From Chloroflexota bacterium (GTDB taxonomy: Bacteria > Chloroflexota > Anaerolineae > UBA3071), in NCBI GenBank assembly GCA_014383605.1, contig JACNHM010000244.1, positions 7,316 to 21,922 of the forward strand: 14,607 nucleotides of DNA. The letters are read 5' to 3'. The notes beneath the pieces are model-generated. The model was given only the letters and a program-made list of their open reading frames with translations. It did no database searches and was not told where the DNA came from. A program made the translations under genes and the position numbers. Positions 1 to 6,097 of this stretch are shown piece by piece (positions within the stretch are counted from its first letter, which is position 1; each line of letters starts with the position of its first letter).

Positions 1-518
1 CTGCTGGAGACCTTCTTGCCAAACCAGGCGCGCAACTGCTCGGCCAGGTCTTCCACGTTGAAAAGGCCCACGGCACGGGCAAAAGCCCCCAACATGGGCG
101 TGTTGGTGATCTCCCGTCCCATCTCTTCGATGGCGATGTGGCTGGCATCCACGGTGAAGACCCGACCAGTATGAAAGCCGGTGACCTTCCGCACCTCGGC
201 CGGGCTCATCGGCGTGTTGACCAGCAAGGTGCCATCTTCCTGGAGTCCATCTGTCACCCGCACCGTCCTCAGCAGACTGGAGTCGAGCACCAGCACCACG
301 TTGGGCTCCTCGATCTGGGAGTGAATGGTGATGGGCTTGGAACTGAGTCGGGTGAAGGCACGGATCGGCGCGCCCATGCGCTCAGGACCGTAGTCCGGAA
401 AGGCCTGGAAGTATTGGCCCGTGCCCAGCGCTGCTTCCGCCAGCAGTTTGCCGGCAGTGACCACTCCCTGGCCGCCACGGCCGTGCCAGCGGATTTCTAC
501 ATAGTCGCGTGTGCTCAT
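1..518 (-). CDS. 2-oxoacid:ferredoxin oxidoreductase, gamma subunit (3' end outside window)
   Basis: Read on the minus strand from ATG at 518, about 172 codons are open to the window edge, so the C-terminus is missing. The N-terminus carries RWHGRGGQGVVTAGKLLAEA, the glycine-rich signature of the gamma domain of pyruvate/2-oxoacid:ferredoxin oxidoreductases, followed by FPDYGPERMGAP and a DSSLL segment typical of the family. These cytoplasmic enzymes oxidise 2-oxoacids with CoA to acyl-CoA and CO2, reducing ferredoxin. The gamma subunit has no cofactor of its own; the TPP and iron-sulfur subunits would be expected just beyond the left edge. A GAGAGGGA ribosome site lies about 7 bases upstream. 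It follows the carbamoyltransferase gene by 86 bases holding an inverted repeat. Which 2-oxoacid is used cannot be told from this subunit. Confidence 0.9.
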   Translation of the reverse strand, partial: MSTRDYVEIRWHGRGGQGVVTAGKLLAEAALGTGQYFQAFPDYGPERMGAPIRAFTRLSSKPITIHSQIEEPNVVLVLDSSLLRTVRVTDGLQEDGTLLVNTPMSPAEVRKVTGFHTGRVFTVDASHIAIEEMGREITNTPMLGAFARAVGLFNVEDLAEQLRAWFGKKVSS

Positions 519-540
519 TGCTTGTCCCTCTCTTTTTTGA

Positions 541-610
541 GTAGACAAGTACACAAGCAGACAGGGAAACAAGGTCTCTCTCCCTTGTCTACTTGTTTCC
601 TTGTCTACTT
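541..610. repeat. Inverted repeat with octamer arms (CTTGTCTA type)
   Basis: The right arm (584-610) is three octamers of the form CTTGTNTN, two of them exactly CTTGTCTA. The left arm (542-573) is the complement in the same 8-base phase (TAGACAAG, TACACAAG, CAGACAGG, GAAACAAG). About ten bases separate the arms. It fills the gap between the carbamoyltransferase and oxidoreductase genes, and the carbamoyltransferase stop codon lies inside the right arm. In RNA it would fold into a long imperfect hairpin. The word CTTGTCTA recurs in the element before adenine deaminase. Confidence 0.85.
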
Positions 611-1651
611 CATGGTCAACGCCATCACCGCCTTCTGCACGTGCAGGCGGTTTTCGGCCTCATCGAAGGCCACCGATTGTGGACCGTCAATCACGTCGTC
701 GGTGACCTCGAAGCCGCGATCGGCAGGCAGGCAGTGCATGTAGACGGCGTTGGGATCGGCCAGGGCCATGTGATCCGACGTGCAGATCCAGTCTTTGTGG
801 GCGTCGAAGATGGCCTGAGCCTTATGGTGATCGGCCTCGCCCACGGGCGGCTGGAATATGGGCAGCGCCGTCCAGGCCTTGGGATAGACCACGTGCGCTC
901 CCCGCAGCGCCTCTTCGAAATCGTTGCTGATCTCGAAGGAACTGCCATTCATGGCCGCGTAGCCGCGGCAGGCCTCCAGCACCTCGTCGTCCAACTCCAT
1001 GCCCTTGGGGTGCGCCAGCACGGTATCGCAACCCATCATCGTGGCGGCGATGACGGCGCTCTGCGGCACGGCGCGCGGCTTGTGCACGCTGGGGCTGTAG
1101 GCCCAGCTCATGACGAACTTGACGCCCTTGAAGGTGCCGAACTTCTCCTTGACGGTGAAGACGTCGGCCAGGGCCTGGAAGGGATGATACTTGTCGCACT
1201 CCATGTTGAGCACGGGGATGTCGGCCCAGTAGGCGAAGTTGCGCATCAGCTCGTGCGCGCCGCCGTAGGCCCAGTCCACCGGATCGCCATAGCAGCGGAT
1301 GGAGATGGCATCACCCATGCGGGCCAGCACGCGGGCCACGTCGCTCACCCGCTCCGTGGAGTAGGCCACCTCTTTGCCCGGCAGCGCCGGCGTGTAGATC
1401 TTGCCGGGATCGAGGAAGTGGGCGTGACCGCCCAGTTGCGTCATGCCGGCCTCGAAGCTGTTGCGCGTGCGCAGGCTCTGGTTGTAGAAGATCATGAAGA
1501 GCGTCTTGGCCGGCAGGAGGTGGTTGTGCAACTCGCCCAGGGCGTAGCGCCGCTTCAGGTCCAGCGCCACGTCCAGGATCGTCTCCACCTCTTCCTTCGT
1601 CCAATCCAGCAACGTCAGGAAATCTCGGCCGCGAAATGTGTCGGTTTTCAT
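605..1651 (-). CDS. YgeW/N-acetylornithine-type carbamoyltransferase
   Basis: A 348-residue transcarbamylase. Carbamoyl-phosphate motif SLRTR is at 59-63, HPFQALAD at 156-163 and HCLPADRG at 306-313. The segments MSWAYSP...KPRAVPQ (181-197), LAHPKG (212-217), VVYPKAW (254-260) and HKDW (285-288) resemble E. coli YgeW, while the C-terminus DEAENRLHVQKA resembles N-acetylornithine carbamoyltransferase. It therefore belongs to the knotted YgeW/AOTC group rather than being an ordinary ornithine or aspartate enzyme; the acceptor substrate is not determined. It transfers a carbamoyl group, or in catabolism releases carbamoyl phosphate for ATP formation. ATG at 1651 is chosen because GGAGAGGTGAG lies 8-9 bases upstream; an in-frame upstream ATG at 1741 overlaps the leader hairpins and is unlikely. 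In E. coli, ygeW sits in a purine-breakdown cluster, matching the purine transporter and adenine deaminase nearby. Confidence 0.85.
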   Translation of the reverse strand: MKTDTFRGRDFLTLLDWTKEEVETILDVALDLKRRYALGELHNHLLPAKTLFMIFYNQSLRTRNSFEAGMTQLGGHAHFLDPGKIYTPALPGKEVAYSTERVSDVARVLARMGDAISIRCYGDPVDWAYGGAHELMRNFAYWADIPVLNMECDKYHPFQALADVFTVKEKFGTFKGVKFVMSWAYSPSVHKPRAVPQSAVIAATMMGCDTVLAHPKGMELDDEVLEACRGYAAMNGSSFEISNDFEEALRGAHVVYPKAWTALPIFQPPVGEADHHKAQAIFDAHKDWICTSDHMALADPNAVYMHCLPADRGFEVTDDVIDGPQSVAFDEAENRLHVQKAVMALTMK

Positions 1652-1690
1652 AGCTTTTCTCACCTCTCCGGTCGTTTTCTGTTGATTCGC

Positions 1691-1725
1691 ATAACAAAAG
1701 GGCTCTCTCCCTGTCAGAGAGCCCT
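1691..1725 (-). terminator. Rho-independent terminator or attenuator before the carbamoyltransferase gene
   Basis: A perfect 10-base-pair stem (AGGGCTCTCT at 1699-1708 with AGAGAGCCCT at 1716-1725) and 7-base loop are followed on the minus strand by TTTTGTTAT. It lies 40 bases before the carbamoyltransferase start and downstream of a candidate promoter. It could therefore end the transporter operon, act as an attenuator in the carbamoyltransferase leader, or both. Confidence 0.7.
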
Positions 1726-1778
1726 GGTGCTGCCAGTCCATGCCGGGTGGCGTACACCGCCTACCATTCTAGCACCAG
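1724..1778 (-). promoter_or_regulatory. Structured leader of the carbamoyltransferase gene (candidate attenuator or riboswitch)
   Basis: In the minus-strand transcript CTGGTGCT (1778-1771) pairs perfectly with AGCACCAG (1731-1724), closing a 39-base interior. The interior holds a second stem, 1746-1752 with 1758-1765 (7 pairs, one bulged base, 5-base loop). The 3' strand of the outer stem overlaps the 5' strand of the terminator stem by two bases. The promoter, nested stem and terminator order is that of a ligand-controlled leader. It matches no riboswitch class that I recognise, and no clear anti-terminator pairing was found. Confidence 0.45.
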
Positions 1779-1792
1779 ATCTCAGCCCAGCC

Positions 1793-1808
1793 TATGACAC
1801 GTATCATA
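1793..1808. promoter_or_regulatory. Operator-like palindrome over the -10 box
   Basis: TATGACACGTATCATA is a 16-base near-palindrome: seven of eight arm positions match. It contains the -10 hexamer of the predicted promoter and would run to about the transcription start, the usual place for a repressor site. The binding regulator is unknown. Confidence 0.45.
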
Positions 1809-1831
1809 CCACCAAACAGCGCCACGGGCAA
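1803..1831 (-). promoter_or_regulatory. Sigma-70-type promoter for the carbamoyltransferase gene
   Basis: On the minus strand, TTGCCC (1831-1826) is followed after 17 bases by TATGAT (1808-1803), with TG one base before it as in an extended -10 box. Transcription would begin near 1796, giving a leader of about 145 bases before the start codon at 1651. It lies just after the stop codon of the second permease. Confidence 0.5.
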
Positions 1832-1836
1832 ACCCC

Positions 1837-2793
1837 CTAGCCCTTTTCTTCCCGCGCGTACGGCAAGCCCAACGCCGCCGGCGCCCCCACCCGCTTGCGG
1901 AAAGCCTCCCACCAGGTGATCACCACCAGCACCAGGATGGTGAAGAGGTAAGGCATCATGCCCAGGAAGGCTGGCGGGATGGTCGTGCCCGCGGCCTGCA
2001 TGCGGAACTGCACGGCGTTGATGCCGCCAAAGAGCACCGCGCCGATCACCGCCCGCAGCGGGTCCCAGGTGGCGAAGATGACCAGGGCGATGACGATCCA
2101 GCCGCGGCCGCCGGTGAGGTTCTCCGTCCAGCCGGGGGTGTAGGCCAGCGAAAGGTGCGCCCCGCCCAGGCCCACCAGCATGCCGCCCAGCACCGTGTAC
2201 GCATAGCGCACGCCGCCGACGTTGATGCCCATGGCGTCGGCTGTTTGCGGGCTCTCGCCCACCGCTCGCAGATGCAAACCAGGACGGGTCTTGTACAGGT
2301 AGTACCAGGCCAGCGGCACGAACAGGTACATGCAGTAAACCAGCAGATCCTGCCTGAACAGCGCCCGGCCCAGGAAGGGGATGTCGGACAGGCCGGGCAG
2401 CGGCAAGCGCTCGAAGCGGGGGCCGATCAGCCCCACCAGTGGCTTGCCCGCGGGCCCCAGCCGCTGGCCTAGGAAGCTGGTCATGCCCGCGCCGAAGATG
2501 GTCAGGGCCAGGCCGGTCACCGTCTGGTCGGTGCGCAGGGTGATGGTCAGGAAGGCGTGGATGAGGGCCAGCAGCCCGCCCGTGGCCAGGGCCGCGGCCA
2601 CGCCCAGACACACGCTGCCGGTGTGGTAGGCGGCGGCGAAGGCGGCCACCGCGCCCATGAGCATCATCCCCTCCACCCCCAGGTTGAGGATGCCGGAGCG
2701 CTCGGTGTAGATCTCGCCGATGGTGGCGAAGACCAGCGAGGTGCCCGCCCGCACGGTCACGGCGAGGATGGAGACGAGCATGGCCGCGTTCAT
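1837..2793 (-). CDS. BMP-type nucleoside ABC transporter, second permease
   Basis: A 318-residue, strongly hydrophobic protein with about eight to ten membrane segments, of the branched-chain-amino-acid/ribose permease superfamily as found in purine nucleoside (BMP) transporters. ATIGEIYTERSGILNLGVEGMM (near 23-44, shown by its ends IGE and GVEG) and AVGESPQTADAMGI are typical of the YufQ/NupQ half. It forms the membrane channel together with the preceding permease. Its ATG at 2793 overlaps the stop of that gene as ATGA, indicating translational coupling, and GGAGGTGG lies about 5-7 bases upstream. The reading frame stays open far upstream, but the upstream part is a shadow of the first permease. 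It is the last transporter gene before the carbamoyltransferase leader. Confidence 0.9.
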   Translation of the reverse strand: MNAAMLVSILAVTVRAGTSLVFATIGEIYTERSGILNLGVEGMMLMGAVAAFAAAYHTGSVCLGVAAALATGGLLALIHAFLTITLRTDQTVTGLALTIFGAGMTSFLGQRLGPAGKPLVGLIGPRFERLPLPGLSDIPFLGRALFRQDLLVYCMYLFVPLAWYYLYKTRPGLHLRAVGESPQTADAMGINVGGVRYAYTVLGGMLVGLGGAHLSLAYTPGWTENLTGGRGWIVIALVIFATWDPLRAVIGAVLFGGINAVQFRMQAAGTTIPPAFLGMMPYLFTILVLVVITWWEAFRKRVGAPAALGLPYAREEKG

Positions 2794-3884
2794 TCCGCCA
2801 CCTCCACCGACGGCGATGGGCCCGGCTGCGTGCGCACCAGCCGCAGCCGGTACTGGGAGAACAAGGCCCCGCCGAGCACGAAGAAGAGGATGGCCCCTTG
2901 CAGCACCAGCGCCATGGCCGCCGGTAAGCCCATGGTGATCTGAATCTGGTCGCCGCCGACGAGCAGCCCGGCCAGCAGGAAGGCCACCAGCAGCACACCC
3001 CAGGGGTTGAGTCGCGCCAACCAGGCGACGATGATGGCCGTGTAGCCGTAGCCCACGGTCAGCCCCTTCTGCAGGCGGTGCGAGATGCCCGCCACCTCGC
3101 CAAAGCCGGCCAGCCCCGCCAGCCCACCGCTGAGCAGCATCACCAGGACGATGTTGCGGGCCAGGCTCATGCCGGCGTAGCGGGCGGCGCGGGGGTTCTC
3201 GCCGATGACTTTGATCTCGTAGCCCCACTTGCTGCGGCCGAGGACGAGCCATAGAACGGCAGCGGCGGCGATGGCAATGATCAGCCCGGCGTGCACGCGG
3301 CCCGTCAGCCGCGGCAGCCAGGCCGCCTTGGGGAATTGGGCGCTGCCGGGGAAGCCGTAGCCCTGCGGGTCTTTCCACGGGCCGTAGAAGAGGCGCTCGA
3401 TCCAGAGGATGGCCACGTAGTTGAGCATCAGGCTGGTGATGATCTCGTTGACCCCCAGAACGGCCTTGAGCCCGGCGGGAATCAAGCCCCACAGCGCACC
3501 GGCCAGGAAAGCACCCACGAACATGGCCGGCAGCAGCAGCGGGTCGGGGATCTTATCGGCCAGGAAGAGGGCCACGCCAGCGGCGCCGAAGCCGCCCATG
3601 GCCAACTGCCCTTCGGCGCCGATGTTCCAGAAGAGCATGCGGAAGGCGATAGAGACCCCCAGCCCGGTGAGCATCAGCGGGATGGCCTTGACCAGGGTTT
3701 CGGAGAGGCTGTACCGGCTGCCAAAGGCCCCCAGGGCCATCGCCTTGTACGTTTCCCAGGGATTGACTCCCGCAGCCGCCAATAACCCCGCCCCCGCTAG
3801 CAGAGCCAAAACGATGGACACCACCGGCACCAGGAAGGCGATGAGACGAGAGGATTGTAGGCGTTTCTCGATAACCAGTCGCAT
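2790..3884 (-). CDS. BMP-type nucleoside ABC transporter, first permease
   Basis: A 364-residue inner-membrane permease of the same superfamily as its downstream neighbour (YufP/NupP type). MLFWNIGAEGQLAMGG and NEIITSLMLNYVA are family hallmarks, and KVIGENPRAARYAGM is the cytoplasmic loop counterpart of the AVGES loop in the second permease. Hydrophobic segments begin at about residue 14 (LIAFLVPVVSIVLALLAG). ATG at 3884 is preferred: GGAG lies 8 bases upstream, and the only earlier in-frame starter is a TTG inside the repeat. That ribosome site is itself part of the decaying 7-base repeat of the left arm (3894-3921), so the element supplies the translation signal for this gene. The C-terminus overlaps the second permease by four bases. 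Confidence 0.9.
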   Translation of the reverse strand: MRLVIEKRLQSSRLIAFLVPVVSIVLALLAGAGLLAAAGVNPWETYKAMALGAFGSRYSLSETLVKAIPLMLTGLGVSIAFRMLFWNIGAEGQLAMGGFGAAGVALFLADKIPDPLLLPAMFVGAFLAGALWGLIPAGLKAVLGVNEIITSLMLNYVAILWIERLFYGPWKDPQGYGFPGSAQFPKAAWLPRLTGRVHAGLIIAIAAAAVLWLVLGRSKWGYEIKVIGENPRAARYAGMSLARNIVLVMLLSGGLAGLAGFGEVAGISHRLQKGLTVGYGYTAIIVAWLARLNPWGVLLVAFLLAGLLVGGDQIQITMGLPAAMALVLQGAILFFVLGGALFSQYRLRLVRTQPGPSPSVEVAE

Positions 3885-3893
3885 GAAACCAAC

Positions 3894-3921
3894 TCCAAAA
3901 TCCAAAGCTCAAAGCTCAAAA
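3894..3921. repeat. Left heptamer arm flanking the four-helix-bundle gene
   Basis: Four 7-base units in phase (TCCAAAA, TCCAAAG, CTCAAAG, CTCAAAA). The unit GCTCAAA is the exact complement of TTTGAGC, which is repeated four times at 4402-4429 on the other side of the gene. The two arms thus form an inverted repeat enclosing one gene. Confidence 0.85.
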
Positions 3922-3929
3922 CGAGGCAG

Positions 3930-4376
3930 CTACTGGGCTTGCTTTGCTCTTTGGATCATTTTGCTGAGAATACGAACCAACTGCATCGCCTCGTCAGCCA
4001 GATAAGCCGCGGCATCATGATCGCCAACTGTTGCTTCTCCGATCACGCGACACCAGTGTCTGGACTCCCTGGCCTCTTTGCGGGCGATACTGAACTTATG
4101 CGCGCGGTCTCGGGCCGACTCGGCAACGTCCCCTTCTTCTATGTTGGCCCCCACCGATGTTCCAGATTTGATAAGCTGCCGTCCCAAAACCCAACTGGCT
4201 GTCCCTGGCGACAGTCCTTCGACGAATTCCACCACCATCACGCCAAACTGAAACGCTCGCTCCCGCAGGTCGTAGGGCGTCTCAACTTCTCCTGCCATCC
4301 GCTTGGCCAGCAAGCGCCACCGTTCCTTCCCCTTCCCCCTGGAGCGTACAACCCCTTCCGCCTCACGGCTGTGCAT
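3930..4376 (-). CDS. Four-helix-bundle protein (23S rRNA intervening-sequence protein type)
   Basis: 148 residues from ATG at 4376, or 122 from ATG at 4298; the family is usually about 115-130 residues, so the later start is possible. The diagnostic block is QLIKSGTSVGANIEEG followed by KFSIARKEARESRHW, then a C-terminal helix ending RILSKMIQRAKQ. Members were first found in intervening sequences of 23S rRNA and are related to the Avd protein of diversity-generating retroelements. They form basic helical bundles thought to bind nucleic acid; the precise role is unknown. A GAGG site in the flanking CTCAGAC repeat precedes the first ATG by 4 bases. It lies 6 bases after the ATPase stop and 45 before the permease start, between inverted heptamer arms. 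The first 26 residues are arginine- and lysine-rich and unlike the family, so they may be untranslated. Confidence 0.85.
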   Translation of the reverse strand: MHSREAEGVVRSRGKGKERWRLLAKRMAGEVETPYDLRERAFQFGVMVVEFVEGLSPGTASWVLGRQLIKSGTSVGANIEEGDVAESARDRAHKFSIARKEARESRHWCRVIGEATVGDHDAAAYLADEAMQLVRILSKMIQRAKQAQ

Positions 4377-4381
4377 CGAAC

Positions 4382-4436
4382 CTCAGACCTCAGACCCCAC
4401 GTTTGAGCTTTGAGCTTTGAGCTTTGAGCTTTGCAC
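4382..4436. repeat. Right heptamer arm flanking the four-helix-bundle gene
   Basis: Two units CTCAGAC (4382-4395), then four perfect TTTGAGC units (4402-4429) and a decayed fifth (TTTGCAC). All are 7 bases long. Read on the minus strand this arm encodes the SSKLKAQSS segment at the end of the ABC ATPase and includes its stop codon. Confidence 0.9.
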
Positions 4437-5957
4437 TTCTGCGCCGGCCATCATGAGCCCGATCTCTTCCAAGTCCGCGCCTTCGGCGTCCATCACGCCC
4501 ATGATCTGTCCTTCGTAGATCACGGCGAGGCGGTCGCTGATGACCAGCAGTTCGTCCAGGTCTTCGGAGATGAGAAGAATGGCCATGCCTGCCGCCCGCT
4601 GCTGCAACAGCGTGCGGCGCACGGCCTCGGTAGCGCCCACGTCCAGCCCGCGGGTGGGATGCACAGCCACCAGCAGCTCCCGGCCGGCGGCGATCTCCCG
4701 CGCCAGGATGCACTTCTGCAGGTTGCCGCCGGAAAGGAGCTTCACCGGTGTGGCACGGCTGGGGGTGGCGATGTCGTAAGCGGCGATCAGGTTGTCGGCG
4801 TGCTCGTTGATGCAGTCACGATGGAGGAAAAAACCGCTGCAGATGGGCGGCTGGCGATAGCTCTTGAGGATGAGGTTATCCGACACGGCCAGATCAGGCA
4901 CCAGTCCCATGCCCAGGCGGTCGCCCGGCACGTGGGCCACCCCCTCGTCAATCACCACGCGGGGCGAACGGTTGGTGATCTCCCGGCTGCCCACCAGCAC
5001 GCGGCCATCACTGGCTTTGCGCAGTCCGGTGAGCACCTCGGCCAGTTCGCGCTGACCGTTGCCGGCCACGCCGGCGATGCCCAGGATCTCCCCCTCACGC
5101 ACCTGGAAAGAAACCCCCTGCAGGGCTGGCAGCCCCTTGTCGCCCAAGGCCCGCAGGTTTCGCACGTCCAACACATCCTTCCCCGGCTCGACGGCCTCTT
5201 TTTCCAGGCGGAAGAGCACCTCCCGCCCCACCATGAGGCGCGCTAAATCGGAGCGCGTGGTTTCCGCCGTGGGCAGCGTGGCCACCACGCGGCCCCGGCG
5301 CAGCACGGTCACGCGATCGGAGAACTCGGTTACCTCGTCCAGCTTGTGGGTGATGAAGATGACCGCCTTGCCCTCGGCGGCCATCTGGCGCAGCGTGCGG
5401 CCCAGCTCGTCTGACTCTTGGGGAGTGAGCACCGCCGTCGGCTCGTCGAGGATGAGGATGTCGGCGCCGCGGTAGAGCATCTTGAGGATCTCCACCCGCT
5501 GTTGTTCGCCCACCGAGAGCTGCCAGATATAGGCATGTGGGTCGACCCTCAGGCCATAGCGTCGCGCCAGGGCCGCGATATCCTCGCCTGCCCGCTTCAT
5601 GTTCAGCGCGAAGCGCGGCTTGTTCAGCCCCAGGATGACGTTTTCGGCCACGGTGAGCGGCTCCACCAGCATGAAGTGCTGGTGCACCATGCCGATGCCG
5701 TGGACGATGGCATCGCGCGGCGAACGGATGTCCACCCGCTGGCCGCGGAGGGCGATTTCCCCCTCGTCGGCCCGATAGAGGCCAGCCAGGACGTTCATGA
5801 GGGTGGATTTGCCGGCGCCGTTCTCGCCCAGCAGAGCGTGGATCTCGCCCGCCTGCACCTCAAAGTCAATGTGATCGCTGGCCAGGACGCCGGGGAAGCG
5901 CTTGGTGATGCCGCGCATGGCGACGGCGAGGGACGTATCGGTGGTGAAGTTGCCCAT
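4383..5957 (-). CDS. BMP-type nucleoside ABC transporter, ATPase with two nucleotide-binding domains
   Basis: 524 residues with two ABC domains in tandem. The first has Walker A GENGAGKST (44-52), signature LSVGEQQ (147-153) and Walker B ILILDEP (167-173). The second has a degenerate Walker A (GVAGNGQRE), signature LSGGNLQK and HPTRGLDVGA, as is normal for RbsA/YufO-type ATPases. It powers uptake of the ligand delivered by the BMP lipoprotein and acts on the cytoplasmic face of the two permeases. ATG at 5957 gives the expected N-terminus, but no good ribosome site precedes it; 140 bases holding two hairpin elements separate it from the lipoprotein gene. The last 14-16 residues (QSSKLKAQSSNVGSEV) are encoded by the 7-base repeat of the adjoining element and are not part of the family fold. 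Confidence 0.92.
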   Translation of the reverse strand: MGNFTTDTSLAVAMRGITKRFPGVLASDHIDFEVQAGEIHALLGENGAGKSTLMNVLAGLYRADEGEIALRGQRVDIRSPRDAIVHGIGMVHQHFMLVEPLTVAENVILGLNKPRFALNMKRAGEDIAALARRYGLRVDPHAYIWQLSVGEQQRVEILKMLYRGADILILDEPTAVLTPQESDELGRTLRQMAAEGKAVIFITHKLDEVTEFSDRVTVLRRGRVVATLPTAETTRSDLARLMVGREVLFRLEKEAVEPGKDVLDVRNLRALGDKGLPALQGVSFQVREGEILGIAGVAGNGQRELAEVLTGLRKASDGRVLVGSREITNRSPRVVIDEGVAHVPGDRLGMGLVPDLAVSDNLILKSYRQPPICSGFFLHRDCINEHADNLIAAYDIATPSRATPVKLLSGGNLQKCILAREIAAGRELLVAVHPTRGLDVGATEAVRRTLLQQRAAGMAILLISEDLDELLVISDRLAVIYEGQIMGVMDAEGADLEEIGLMMAGAEVQSSKLKAQSSNVGSEV

Positions 5958-5984
5958 GTTTTACCGTGTTTCACACTGGCCAAG

Positions 5985-6017
5985 ACGTGAAACCTAATGC
6001 GTGATCACGTTTCACGT
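5985..6017. repeat. Inverted repeat with ACGTGAAAC arms
   Basis: ACGTGAAAC (5985-5993) is the exact complement of GTTTCACGT (6009-6017). The loop contains the palindrome GTGATCAC. The word CACGTTT is repeated at 7-base spacing on the right side (6007-6020). It is the first of two elements between the lipoprotein and ATPase genes. Confidence 0.75.
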
Positions 6018-6032
6018 TTACGTTTTATGTAA

Positions 6033-6095
6033 GGTAGCAGGTAGCGGGATAGTAAGACACTACCCGCTACCTGCTATCTGCCATCTGCTACCCAT
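6033..6095. repeat. Inverted repeat with heptamer arms (GGTAGCA/TACCTGC type)
   Basis: The left arm is GGTAGCA, GGTAGCG and GGATAGT; the right arm is TACCCGC, TACCTGC, TATCTGC, CATCTGC and TACCCAT, all on a strict 7-base period, with one heptamer (AAGACAC) between. The arms are complementary. The element begins two bases from the stop codon of the lipoprotein gene. No U-tract follows, so it is not an ordinary terminator; it could still set relative mRNA levels of receptor and ATPase by stabilising the upstream message. Confidence 0.85.
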
Positions 6096-6097
6096 GC

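Larger units (their letters stand above)
3894..4436. mobile_element. Candidate gene-bearing inverted-repeat element inside the ABC operon
   Basis: The segment from the left heptamer arm to the right heptamer arm contains exactly one gene, a four-helix-bundle protein of the 23S rRNA intervening-sequence type, and interrupts an otherwise standard ATPase-permease-permease operon. The right arm runs into the 3' end of the ATPase gene and codes for its last residues; the left arm ends at the ribosome site of the permease. No target-site duplication or transposase was found. Calling it mobile is inference from its position and architecture. Confidence 0.4.

Noticed and set aside
605..1651. Assignment as ornithine or N-acetylornithine carbamoyltransferase of arginine synthesis
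   Set aside because: Central motifs are closer to YgeW and the context is purine-related with no arginine genes; the acceptor substrate is left open.
593..1840. 415-codon plus-strand open frame over the carbamoyltransferase
   Set aside because: Shadow of the carbamoyltransferase, which has all catalytic motifs, and its leader.
3894..4436. Short repeats as a CRISPR array
   Set aside because: Units are only 7 bases with no spacers between them, and the arms are inverted around a gene; no cas genes are present.
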